NCBI GenBank assembly: GCA_963752915.1
Contig: CAVVZZ010000015.1
Coordinates: forward strand, 496,001 to 560,000
Direction: 5' to 3'
From: DATJPR01 sp963752915
Lineage (GTDB): Bacteria; Bacteroidota; Ignavibacteria; UBA10030; UBA6906
DNA: 64,000 bases
The notes under the pieces: model-generated
What the model saw: only the letters and a program-made list of their open reading frames with translations
What the model was told of the DNA's origin: nothing
Databases searched by the model: none
Translations under genes and position numbers: made by a program
In this document: piece after piece, positions 20,919 through 30,200 of the stretch
How positions within the stretch are numbered: position 1 is the stretch's first letter
How the letters are laid out: each line of letters begins with the position of its first letter

Positions 20919-22457
20919 TCAGTGCGGTGTTTCCTGCCACAACTTCTTCAGCGCCTCGAGTTTCTCCCGGCTTGTAACGGGCCGTGGCCCAATCGTGTCG
21001 CCCAATTCCATTGTCTCGTCGGGGATTTCCTTGAATGTTGGCCACCGCGCCAATCCCTCCCCATTGGGATCTCCCGTTGCGATAAAGTTCGTCCAATAAG
21101 CCGACATCGTCTCTGCGATCTTCGCGTCTTCCGCAGTCCAAGGCCGTGGTGTCTGCTTCAGATTGTCGAAGATGTACGGCAGTTCGGATGAATGGAACGT
21201 CTCATAGCGTTCTCGCGTAGCACCGGGTTGCGGATGCGTGAAGAGGTACGTGTACACAGGAGTCTTGCCGGTCTTGCCGCGATTCACAGCCCACTGGTAC
21301 ATCGAGACCAGGGAAATGTCCCGCGCGAACGCTTTTTGCGATTCCTCGGCTTCGGCTTGGGTTGAAGTCGGATAGAGTTGCAGAATCCGATCCGCCTGAG
21401 TACCAGCTTGTTGTCTCGCTTGCTTCCGCAACTCCTCCGCAGGTACCTTGCCATAGTTGTCGTTGTAGCTTCCTTCGTCCGCGACCCAGCCGGTAAGCGT
21501 GGCAACATCGCTTTGCTCGCCAGCCGCAAAGATCTCATCCACACTTTTCGGCAGAAACCATCCGTCGACGATCGGGAGAAAGTGGAACTCTTCTTTTGTA
21601 GGAGAGGTCACGTCGGCCGCCGGCATCGCTCTCAGCGCGGCCAATGAGGCGGCGCCCTTGGCTTTGGCGAACCGTACCCCGGTCTGCTCCGCTGACGCGA
21701 GGCTTTCCCCGGGGCCGATTTGGGCGTAGGAGCCACTCTGAGCGATTGCCCGAACAAAGAGCCCCTTGGCGAGTGGAGAGCCCGTCAAGTAGTGCACAGA
21801 CGCCGCGCCGGCCGACTGTCCCATAATTGTCACGCGGGCTGGATCTCCGCCGAACGCCGCGATATTCCTCTTGATCCATTCGAGGGCTGCCAACTGGTCC
21901 AGCAGCCCATAGTTGCCGGAGGCGTTGTGCTTCGATTCCTTCGTGAGCTCCGGAAGCGCGAGAAATCCCAACACGCCTACCCGGTAGTTGATCGTCACAA
22001 CTACAAGCCCTTTCTTCGCAAGGTTCTTGCCATTGTACACCGGACAATTGCCCGATCCACCGGTGAATGCGCCGCCCGGGATGTACACCATCACCGGACG
22101 TCTTTCTTCACCCGATTTCGTCCCGGTCCAGATGTTCAGGTACAAGCAGTCCTCACTTACCTCCCCCTGCGGTTGATATTCCGCAGTCCACGGTCCGAAC
22201 GACTCCCGCATCTCCTGCACGGGGTTCGGGGCAAATCTGTCTGCCTTCCGCACGCCCTCCCATGCTATCGGAGGACGAGGCGCGCGCCAACGCAGATCGC
22301 CGATAGGTGGTGCTGCGAACGGAACGTCTCTGTAGACCGTCACACCGTCTTCAGATGTTCCCTGCAACAATCCGCTTTCGACTTTCACCGGTGCTGGTTG
22401 TTGCGCGATGACAAGACCGGAGGCGATCATCGCACAGAAAAGCATCATGGTCTTCAT
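20919..22457 (-). CDS. Type-B carboxylesterase (copy 1)
   Basis: A 512-residue secreted enzyme with a signal peptide (M-I-A-S-G-L-V-I-A) and GGGAGA upstream of the start. It has the complete carboxylesterase signature: Y-R-D-V-P-F-A-A-P-P-I-G, E-D-C-L-Y-L-N-I-W, oxyanion-hole G-G-A-F-T-G-G, the G-Q-S-A-G-A-A nucleophile elbow near residue 214, and H-S-S-E-L-P-Y-I-F with the catalytic His. It probably deacylates carbohydrate or aryl esters in the periplasm. It is a tandem paralogue of the upstream gene (12 bp gap), sharing the P-A-P-V-K-V-E-S-G-L/G-G-L-V-Q-G-T-S opening. Confidence 0.88.
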   Translation of the reverse strand: MKTMMLFCAMIASGLVIAQQPAPVKVESGLLQGTSEDGVTVYRDVPFAAPPIGDLRWRAPRPPIAWEGVRKADRFAPNPVQEMRESFGPWTAEYQPQGEVSEDCLYLNIWTGTKSGEERRPVMVYIPGGAFTGGSGNCPVYNGKNLAKKGLVVVTINYRVGVLGFLALPELTKESKHNASGNYGLLDQLAALEWIKRNIAAFGGDPARVTIMGQSAGAASVHYLTGSPLAKGLFVRAIAQSGSYAQIGPGESLASAEQTGVRFAKAKGAASLAALRAMPAADVTSPTKEEFHFLPIVDGWFLPKSVDEIFAAGEQSDVATLTGWVADEGSYNDNYGKVPAEELRKQARQQAGTQADRILQLYPTSTQAEAEESQKAFARDISLVSMYQWAVNRGKTGKTPVYTYLFTHPQPGATRERYETFHSSELPYIFDNLKQTPRPWTAEDAKIAETMSAYWTNFIATGDPNGEGLARWPTFKEIPDETMELGDTIGPRPVTSREKLEALKKLWQETPH

Positions 22458-22469
22458 TCGAAGGTCTCC

Positions 22470-24032
22470 CTATTTTGCCCATGCCTCGCCCTCAGGGGTT
22501 CGCCGCCATGAGAAATAGGCGTCGAGGACCTTGAGGGACCCGGCGCTGGGGACCGGTCCCGTATGCGGAGTCTGGCTGAAGTACATCACCACCGGGTTCG
22601 CATCGCTGAACGCCGGCCATGCAGGGACACCCTCGCCGTTCGGATCACCGTGCTTGGCGAAGTTCGTCCAGTAGGTGGCCATGGCTTCGGAGATCGTCTG
22701 GTCAGTCTGTGTTGCTTCCGGACTGGAGGGATTGAGATGCTGAAACACGAAGGCGACATCCTGGCCGTGCGGAGAACCGTGGCCTGCCTTGGGTGAGTCG
22801 ACCGGAAAGTTCGGGTGTTGATCGAAGTAGTAATAAAAGGCCTTGGCTGTTCCCATCTTCGACTGAAGCCGCGCCCAGCTCCATGTTTGCCAGCCGAACG
22901 CCGCATCGCGCATCAGATCGCGCGCGGTCTTGGGAACCGTGCCGGAGCCGACGGGGTATGCCTTCAGAAGTTTATCCGCGAAAGGGCCATAGCGTTTTTC
23001 CACACTGGCGATGTATTCCTCCGGCGTGTGCGCAGGCATAAAGCTTGCACCTTCGTCCGAGTTGTAGCCCACCAGAATCGGTGTATCATTGAACCGGCCC
23101 GCCTCATAGAGCTTATACTGATCATCGGGAATCACGTATCCATCGATGATCGGCCATGCCATGCCGAGTCCCCGGCCAGCCGGGAGTTTGTCGGCGCTCA
23201 GCTTCCGTAATTCCGCGATGGATGAAACCTTCGCGCTATCCAGATACGCTTCCCCGGCACGCTCCGCATCGGCAAGGCGTTTCAAATTCTCGCCGGGAAA
23301 CGTTGTGAGCCGTGGAGGGCCGAACGATCCGCCGCTCTGTGAAATCGCGCCCTGGAACAACCCTTTGGCCAACGGCGACGCACACAGCATGCTGACGGCG
23401 ATGCCTCCAGCGGATTCTCCGAAGATCGTCACCTTGTTGGGATCGCCGCCGAACGCAGAGATATTCTTCTGCACCCACTGGAGCCCCGCGATCATATCCA
23501 GAAGACCGTAGTTGCCCGAAACATGATTCGGGCTCTCGGCGCTCAGATCCGGGTGCGCCAAAAATCCAAGTTGGCCGACGCGGTAGGCAATGCTCACTAG
23601 CACTACGCCTTTCCTGGCCAGGTTCTCTCCGCTGTACACCGGTTCAGCCGTGGACCCTCCGCCAAATCCGCCGCCGTAGATCCAGACAAGCACTGGAATC
23701 CCGTCGGTCGGCGATTTTGCCGGTGTCCAGACATTCAAATACAGGCAATCCTCGCTCGTTCCCGACGGGGATTTCCAGCCCTGGATGGGGCCGGGAGCGA
23801 ACGTGGTGGCTTCCCGGACGCCGTCCCATTTCGCTGCGGGTTGAGGCGCACGCCATCGGAGGTCGCCGACTGGCGGCGCGGCGAACGGAATGCCTTTGTA
23901 AACTGTCAGTCCCTCTGCAGAAGTCCCCTGAACCAAACCACCTTCGACGTTCACCGGCGCGGGCTGTTGGGCCTGGCCAAATGCTGCAATGAACATCACA
24001 AACATCGCAACGAAGAACGGAGTGTGTTTCAC
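22470..24032 (-). CDS. Type-B carboxylesterase (copy 2)
   Basis: A 520-residue paralogue of the adjacent esterase, with a GTG start, a GAAGGAAA ribosome site and a signal peptide ending near A-F-G-Q-A-Q. Conserved elements are Y-K-G-I-P-F-A-A-P-P-V-G, E-D-C-L-Y-L-N-V-W, G-G-G-F-G-G-G for the oxyanion hole, and G-E-S-A-G-G-I with the nucleophile Ser near residue 206. The catalytic-His region H-G-S-P-H-G-Q-D replaces the H-S-S-E-L-P of copy 1, hinting at a different acyl or leaving group. It is the first enzyme of the operon; the 185 bp upstream contain an 8-bp inverted repeat. Confidence 0.88.
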   Translation of the reverse strand: MKHTPFFVAMFVMFIAAFGQAQQPAPVNVEGGLVQGTSAEGLTVYKGIPFAAPPVGDLRWRAPQPAAKWDGVREATTFAPGPIQGWKSPSGTSEDCLYLNVWTPAKSPTDGIPVLVWIYGGGFGGGSTAEPVYSGENLARKGVVLVSIAYRVGQLGFLAHPDLSAESPNHVSGNYGLLDMIAGLQWVQKNISAFGGDPNKVTIFGESAGGIAVSMLCASPLAKGLFQGAISQSGGSFGPPRLTTFPGENLKRLADAERAGEAYLDSAKVSSIAELRKLSADKLPAGRGLGMAWPIIDGYVIPDDQYKLYEAGRFNDTPILVGYNSDEGASFMPAHTPEEYIASVEKRYGPFADKLLKAYPVGSGTVPKTARDLMRDAAFGWQTWSWARLQSKMGTAKAFYYYFDQHPNFPVDSPKAGHGSPHGQDVAFVFQHLNPSSPEATQTDQTISEAMATYWTNFAKHGDPNGEGVPAWPAFSDANPVVMYFSQTPHTGPVPSAGSLKVLDAYFSWRRTPEGEAWAK

Positions 24033-24123
24033 GAGCTGGTTTCCTTCATGGAGTGCGTATTCTTCGATGATAGATTCAGGAGACTCTCAGAGAAGCTGCA
24101 ATGTCCGTCAGCCTCGATAGGCC

Positions 24124-24160
24124 CACTGCACCCCCCCGGTCCACATGGAGGAGTGCAGTG
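24124..24160. repeat. Inverted repeat CACTGCAC/GTGCAGTG
   Basis: A perfect 8-bp inverted repeat (24124-24131 and 24153-24160) around a 21-base loop, between the start of carboxylesterase copy 2 and the end of the 24217-24579 gene. It could be a weak terminator for the upstream gene or an operator for the esterase operon. There is no T-tract. Confidence 0.3.
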
Positions 24161-24216
24161 AGACAGAGTGAAGAAGCAGCGATCGATTTGTTGAGTCTTT
24201 AGGGGAGCAGAAGAGT

Positions 24217-24579
24217 TTACTTCGTTTCGACGACGCGTTTCAGCAGGATCTCCATCGGGTCTCCGCCGAATCCGTTCACCTTCATGTTGATCGTATCACC
24301 GTCAAGTGTGCACTGATGGCCGATCACCATATCGCCCATGGAGACATCGAACGTGAATGTATTGCCCTTGACCTTGCCGTTGGAGATCGGCATTTCGCCC
24401 ATGGGGGTTCCCACGGTGCCGGACAGGGTGTCACCGCTCACTTTGAACGTGAATGTCATGTCCTGTTCGCCATTGGGACCCTGCATCTTGCCGGTCCATT
24501 TCCCGTCGATATCAGAGGCGAGGGAGGTGCCCACAGACAAAAGCATCAACATGGCGCAAAGGAGGATGGAGGTTTTCAT
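24217..24579 (-). CDS. Small secreted beta-barrel-like protein
   Basis: A 120-residue protein. The ATG at 24579 has GGAGC upstream and opens a signal peptide (I-L-L-C-A-M-L-M-L-L-S-V-G-T-S-L-A-S). The mature part has short alternating strands: D-I-D-G-K-W-T-G-K-M-Q-G-P-N-G, F-K-V-S-G-D-T-L-S-G-T-V, I-S-N-G-K-V-K-G-N-T-F and D-G-D-T-I-N-M-K-V. This is a lipocalin/avidin-like small barrel layout common as short secreted proteins or as C-terminal modules in Bacteroidota. No enzyme residues are seen. It is the first gene of the minus-strand hydrolase cluster. Confidence 0.65.
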   Translation of the reverse strand: MKTSILLCAMLMLLSVGTSLASDIDGKWTGKMQGPNGEQDMTFTFKVSGDTLSGTVGTPMGEMPISNGKVKGNTFTFDVSMGDMVIGHQCTLDGDTINMKVNGFGGDPMEILLKRVVETK

Positions 24580-25310
24580 CAGCTGCTCCGTGTTAGTGTT
24601 GGATGATGAGTTGTTGAAGCTAGACATAACAATTGTACCCTGTGCCGGTAGAAGGGAAGGGGGACAACGGAACTCGGTGTGAAAGTAGGGTGGAGGTCGT
24701 CCCCGGGTATTGTCCCGGGGGGCTTGTCCGCCGGTTGTCAAAGTACGCATTTGTATGTAGCAAATCCATACAAAAAGACATGTTAGTCTGCCTGACTGGC
24801 ATTGTCTTGACTGAGGTCTCCAGCGATTCGAGCTCCACCGGGTGAGTAGGTATCGTGCCGTTTTTTTCTTCTTCCCCAATCTCAGAATCTGCAGGAAATG
24901 AGATATATTTCTTAGATAGCCTCCCGTGAAGCTGGAACCATTTATTCTCAATCTCCGTTACCAACTCCGTGCACACCAAATCTCGCTGTAGCTCCTGCGT
25001 ATTGAGGAATCCCGGAGCTGATGGCGATCCCACATTGATTCTTCGTCGGATAACTGAGGCCTTTCAGAACCGCGTCATACTATAGTTGAGTTGACAGTCC
25101 GGATTTCAGGTAGGCAGGCCGATGTCCATGGGTCGATCCTTTCTCTCAGAGGTAACGCTCCTTTACCCGGGCCTCTAACTTCACCCTTTTGACATGCGCG
25201 GGATGGAACACTGATCCGTCTTCGGGATTGTCCACTTGCTCGCCGGCTGTCGGCGCAAACGGCGCTTGAGCTATTCGGACACATGTGATGTACCATCGGA
25301 GCAATCGACG
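24580..25310. other. Intergenic boundary region with a strong hairpin
   Basis: About 730 bases separate the divergent hydrolase cluster and the Tc-like operon. I see no convincing gene. The longest minus-strand frame (24620-25033) has no ribosome site or family features. At 24701-24720 there is a perfect 7-bp GC hairpin, CCCCGGG-TATTGT-CCCGGGG, without a T-tract. This gap marks the border between the catabolic island and the accessory operon and should contain divergent promoters. Confidence 0.4.
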
Positions 25311-26609
25311 ATGCGCGTGCCGATAATCACTTTCCTTCTTGCCTTCCTCTTCCTTGTCGAGATAGCACGGCCGACGGCCCCTCCGCAGCAACCATCAACC
25401 CAGCGCAAGAAGGGGCAACCCGGCGAGATCAAGAACCCTGGTGAGGGAAAGGAAAATCAACCAGGCCCGGGTGGGGCCGAATCGACCGGGAAGCAGAGTC
25501 TCTTTACCCTGCATGCCGACCGGACTTCGGTTCAAATCGGCGAAGTGGTGAATTTCACCATCTCGCTTCAGGGGACTTCGCTAAGCGAATCTTCAACCTT
25601 CTTCATTGAATTCCGAGACGGGTCGCCGAGCAAGACCGTTCCGTTTTCTCAACCCCAATTCACACACGTGTTCCAGTCCGAAGGCATGTTCCCTGTTGTT
25701 GCGACTCTTCGCCCACCGGTCGGCGCGGTCATGATGGCCGTCTATCATCCACTCCGAGACTCGCTTGCTGTCAAGGTCTCCCCGGTCATTCTAGACGTCA
25801 AACCGCTCATCGCGGGGATCGGAAAGGAAGTGGCATTGAGGGTTCTCTTCAATGCAACCGGGCAACGCGCACGATACCGATTCTGGGATGACCAGAACCA
25901 TCTGGTGGGCGATTGGCAATCGGACCCAGAATTTCTCTTTGTCGGAAAAGAGGAGGGGGCTATTTCGCTTCATGCAGAGGTGCAGTATCTCACCGACCAG
26001 AAGACCCCGGCCGTGACAAGGACCAATGACAAAGCTGTGACCTTCAGCGGGCCGAAAGGCTTCGTTGAGCTCATTGCATCTCCTAAAGAAGTCGACGTTG
26101 GCGGGACGGTGGTGTTTCAGGTGCGGACAAACATTGACGTCTCCGGCATGCGGTTTCACTTTACATTTGGGGACGAATCATCAAAAGCGCCGACGCGCGG
26201 GGACCCTTCAACTTGGGGGGGCGAAAGCAGCACCACACATGTGTACCGATCGCAGGGGACACATTTCGCCTCCGTTGAGATGTCTGTCGGGAAAAGGGTG
26301 TTGTCCTCTCCGTCGATCAAAATCGGAGTCCGCGGACAGGCCGTTCCGGATCCATGGCCGACGAGAATTATCTGGACCCTGGTCTTACTGGCGGTTCTGG
26401 GAGGAGGATATTTTGCACGGAAGACGATCTTCCGACCGCGGGTGCGTTTCGTCCTCGTTGCCGATGACCCATTGCACAACGCAAAGACCTCTAAGGCGGT
26501 ACAAATTGGCATACAGATCATTTTGAAGACTGATGTAGAACATTCTGAAAGTTCAGTTGCCCACAAAGACGGTATCCTCGTGAAAGGCATACGGAGGAAG
26601 AATGTCTGA
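25311..26609 (+). CDS. PKD-domain protein with signal peptide and C-terminal membrane anchor
   Basis: About 432 residues from the ATG at 25311. This start puts the signal peptide (I-I-T-F-L-L-A-F-L-F-L-V) at the N-terminus; 25 polar codons lie upstream in frame. A low-complexity linker rich in Pro, Gly and Lys follows. Two PKD-like domains then appear, each ending in the family pattern: F-I-E-F-R-D-G-S-P...F-T-H-V-F-Q-S-E-G and F-H-F-T-F-G-D-E-S...T-H-V-Y-R-S-Q-G. A single membrane helix (I-I-W-T-L-V-L-L-A-V-L-G-G-G-Y-F-A) near residue 350 leaves a basic cytoplasmic tail. Its stop overlaps the next start by 8 bp (ATGTCTGA), so the genes are translationally coupled. Role inferred: surface adhesion or anchoring for the toxin-like operon. 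Confidence 0.7.
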   Translation: MRVPIITFLLAFLFLVEIARPTAPPQQPSTQRKKGQPGEIKNPGEGKENQPGPGGAESTGKQSLFTLHADRTSVQIGEVVNFTISLQGTSLSESSTFFIEFRDGSPSKTVPFSQPQFTHVFQSEGMFPVVATLRPPVGAVMMAVYHPLRDSLAVKVSPVILDVKPLIAGIGKEVALRVLFNATGQRARYRFWDDQNHLVGDWQSDPEFLFVGKEEGAISLHAEVQYLTDQKTPAVTRTNDKAVTFSGPKGFVELIASPKEVDVGGTVVFQVRTNIDVSGMRFHFTFGDESSKAPTRGDPSTWGGESSTTHVYRSQGTHFASVEMSVGKRVLSSPSIKIGVRGQAVPDPWPTRIIWTLVLLAVLGGGYFARKTIFRPRVRFVLVADDPLHNAKTSKAVQIGIQIILKTDVEHSESSVAHKDGILVKGIRRKNV

Positions 26610-27166
26610 TCAGGAAGTCACATTGGGTCAGTTGTTTTCCGTTCCCCTCGATCAGGAGTCTGCCGGGGGCTCCGGGTCCAGGACTGCTGAAGGAATGACG
26701 AAGTTCAAAGAGCGCCTCAAAGCGGAAGTGAAGACCATCCATTGGCCGGCTTCAATGCCCGATCTCGTGGAAAAGGTAACGCAGCTCCTCGATATTCCTC
26801 TTCCGGACATCATGATTGAGGCATGGCGCAAGAGCGAGGAGATCGAGGAAGCTCTCGAAGAATCGCGCAAGTCGCCCCAGGACGACGCGGTTTGTCGAAC
26901 TCGTGGAGCACACACTTTCGACGGAATTCCGACCGAAGATCGAGATCCATATCGGCAGGACGCTTGCGAAGACCATCGAGTTTCTCGTGGAAGTCTCGCT
27001 GACCCTGAAGGGGGCAGAGCTACATATACAGGCTGGCGAAGTTCGTGCAATCAGGGCGGGCTCGTGCGAGGCAGAGGGGACGATGAAGTACCAGGAACTG
27101 ACGATCGCAGAGAAAAAGCTGGGCACACTCCTTCTCCCGGAAGTAATGCTTGTCGGTCGTTCGTGA
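26602..27166 (+). CDS. Hypothetical ~188-residue protein in the Tc-like operon (frameshifted)
   Basis: No family is recognised. The first 93 residues are in one frame and include L-K-A-E-V-K-T-I-H-W-P and L-L-D-I-P-L-P-D-I-M-I-E-A-W. The rest are in the next frame after a shift near 26878: R-F-V-E-L-V-E-H-T-L, K-I-E-I-H-I-G-R-T-L and a beta-rich end. Joined, they give an alpha-helical N-terminal half and a beta-strand C-terminal half of plausible composition. There is no signal peptide, so the product is cytoplasmic unless exported otherwise. It is coupled to the PKD gene and lies 115 bp before the giant gene. It could be an assembly factor or chaperone for the giant protein; this is inference from position only. 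Confidence 0.55.
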
Positions 27167-27281
27167 GAATCAGTGACAGGTCCCAAGGCAATCATTCAAA
27201 CCCGGGCGAAGCACAGGAGAAGGATCTGCTAAGGGCTACGGCAGAAATGAAATCAAGACACTTCATGAAGGAGCATGTCGA

Positions 27282-30200
27282 ATGGCGGCCACGGTTGTGA
27301 AAAAACTCTTCGTGGTGCATGGCACCGTCACAGACATCCAGGGAAAAGGGGTGGCGGCTGCTTCCGTGACGGTGTGGCGTCTGCGCATTCGTGACCGGGT
27401 TCGTCTAAGGACGGGGAAGACAGCGACGGATGGGACCTACCGCATTTCCTATCAGCCGCCGGAAGCAGGATCCGGAAAGCTGCTTGTCGTCGTTGAGGCG
27501 CGTTCGCGCAGATTCAAGCAGCCGCTCGAATCTCCCGCCACGCCCGCCCAGGCCGATCTCAGCATTGATCTTGCGCCCCAACCTCGCGATGGCTCCGAGT
27601 ACGCTGAGCTTCAGCGGGCTGTGCGCCCCCTCCTGCAGCGTCTTGACCTGAGCGACCTGGTTGAAAACGATGTCCACCATGATATCACCTTTCTCGCTGA
27701 AGAAACCGGGAACGCGAAGGAGCAGATTGTCCGACTGACACTGTCCGCCCGACTCGAGGAGGCCTACAAGATTCCCAGCGCGGTCTTTTTTGCATTCCTT
27801 CGTCAGCATATTCCCTCGTCACTGCCGAGCCCATTGCTTGACGCGACCGAGAACTTCACGTTGATAGAAGGATTGGTCCAAAGGATCGCTTCATTGATTT
27901 TCGGACTCTCCGCGCAGGTGCAAACGGGAGCGCTGGATGCGGCGGTCAAAAATAACATCATTGGGGCGCGGTATGCCGGTGAGATTCCAACCCTTGTGGC
28001 GGCTTTGCAGAAACTGCATGTCACCGACATCCTTGCGAGCCCATATCTTGTTGGAAAGACCAATCTCGGCGACCTTCTGACCATCTCCGGATTGTCTGCA
28101 GCGAAGCATCAGGCGTTCGCGACCGCGCTCGCGGAGAACACGCAGTCGATGACAAAGTTCTGGACCACGCTTGCGGACGGCACGCACGGCTTCACGAGCG
28201 CTGAGGTCTCGTCCGTCGAGCGGACGCTCACCATTGGGACGTTTGTCAAGAACCACGCGCCGCTTCTTCAACTGCTTCTTCAACGGTTCGCGCCCGGGGG
28301 AGCGACCCAACTCTCCGATCTCGCCCGACTGACAATAAAGGACTGGGAGGATCTCGTCAATCAATCCGGCCCTCCGCCAAGCATCGAGGGCGCTGGTACG
28401 ACGAGTCCGGCCGAAATCTTTGCCCGGGTGGTGTATGCGCGTGTGACGCGGGCGTTTCCGACAATCGCCCTAGCGAGCCGAATCATTTCCGGCAAACTGG
28501 TCCCGCCCTCCGAGCAGGCTCCGCTCAACCAGTTCTTCACCAACAACGGGCAGATCAATCTCCTGCGCAACAACATCCCAGCGTACCTGACGCAACAGGG
28601 TGATAAAGCCTTCACAGGGAATTGCGCCGGCTGATCGGCCGGCCGTGGTATCGAATGCGCGACGCCTGCAACGGGTGCTGTATGTCACTCCCGAGGTCGA
28701 TGCAGCGCAAACGCTCCTCACCATGGGGATCCACTCCGCAACCCAAATCGCGATGATGGGGCGTCAACAGTTCTTCCTGAAGGGAACCGGGGCAGGGCTC
28801 ACCAAGCCCGAGACGAATCGCATTTACAGTACCGCGGTCCAACGCTATTCGGGAATGGTCGCGCTCTACACGCAATTGAACCGGGACGCGATCGGCGTCT
28901 GGCCGAAAGCGGTCGGCGATGTGTCCGTGCTGGACGGTCCCACGACCCAGGCCGTCGCGCGGGATCAATCTCTCTCTACACTTTTCGGATCCCAGGATTA
29001 TTGTGCGGTGGATTCCTGTACATCCATCCTGAGCCCCGCGGCATATCTCTGCGACCTTCTCTACTGGCTCCGTTACCGGATGACCGGAGCGCAATCCGCC
29101 CTCGATGTACTGAATTTGCGCCGGCCAGATATCGCCAATCTGAAATTGAACTGCCCGAATACGGAGGTCCCTCTCCCGTACATCGATCTTGTCAATGAAA
29201 TCCTGAGCGATGCCATCAGTCCCGTCGTGCTCTGGACTGCAAGCACGATTCAGAAGGTCGGGAGACCAGGTTCTGGACAGCAACGGGAATGTGGAACAAG
29301 CTTCTGTGCAGGGGACGACAGGAGGAGCCGCCCCGGCGTGGAACACGGCTCTCGGCGGCAGTACCACCGATGGAGGGGTCACCTGGCTCAACCTCGGGTC
29401 GCCCTGGAAGCAGACATCGGATGGAAAAACAGGCGCCGATCTCCTTGCTGCCCCCGAGTACTTCAATCAGAATGCGTTCAAGAAAATCTTTGCGGCCGAT
29501 TATCCGCATTCTCTCCCGTACAGCGAAGGCCTGGATGAGTTGCGCGCATACCTGCAACAGTTCGGGATCGCGCTCTGGCAACTCCGGAATGCCCTTTTGC
29601 CCCTGCACAGTCCGACGGCCGCACAACAGGCGGCTGTTGCTTCGGAACGGTTCATGCTTTCTCCGCACGGGGTCGAGCTCGTGACCGCGCCAAATTTCGT
29701 GCCCGCTGCTGTCGCATGGCATACTCCGGCTCCATCCACTGACCTTGTGCCCGTGCCTGCGTTCATGCACGCCGCGTCGATTACCTACGATCAACTCCTT
29801 CAATTGCTCCAGTCCGCCTGGGTCCAGGGCAACGTTGCCATCTTCATTGAGGGCATCAATGATCTCTGTGACACGAGCAAAGAAGCGCTGGCACCAAGCA
29901 CTACCCTTGCATCAGACATCACTGCGTCGCAGACTTCGATCACCGTGACCAATAACGACGGATTTCCGGCGCCGAATTTCCAGATCAGCATCGGCTCAGA
30001 GACGCTCCTTGTCACAGCGGTTAGTGGAACAAACAATACGACCTGGACAGTCCAGCGCGGCCAGGCGGGAACGACCGCTGCAGCGGCTTCAGCAGGTACG
30101 GGAGTCGCGGCGATCCCTCCGGTCCCGCTTGACGCCGATTTCCTTGATCGGGCCCATCGATTCCTTCGCCTGTGGAGAGCAACGGGCTACCAGATGTGGG

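Noticed and set aside
24701..24720. Perfect GC hairpin as a terminator or regulatory RNA
   Set aside because: No T-tract and no flanking conserved structure; only the hairpin itself can be supported.
24620..25033. Minus-strand open frame of 137 codons
   Set aside because: No ribosome site, no family features and low-complexity composition; treated as non-coding.
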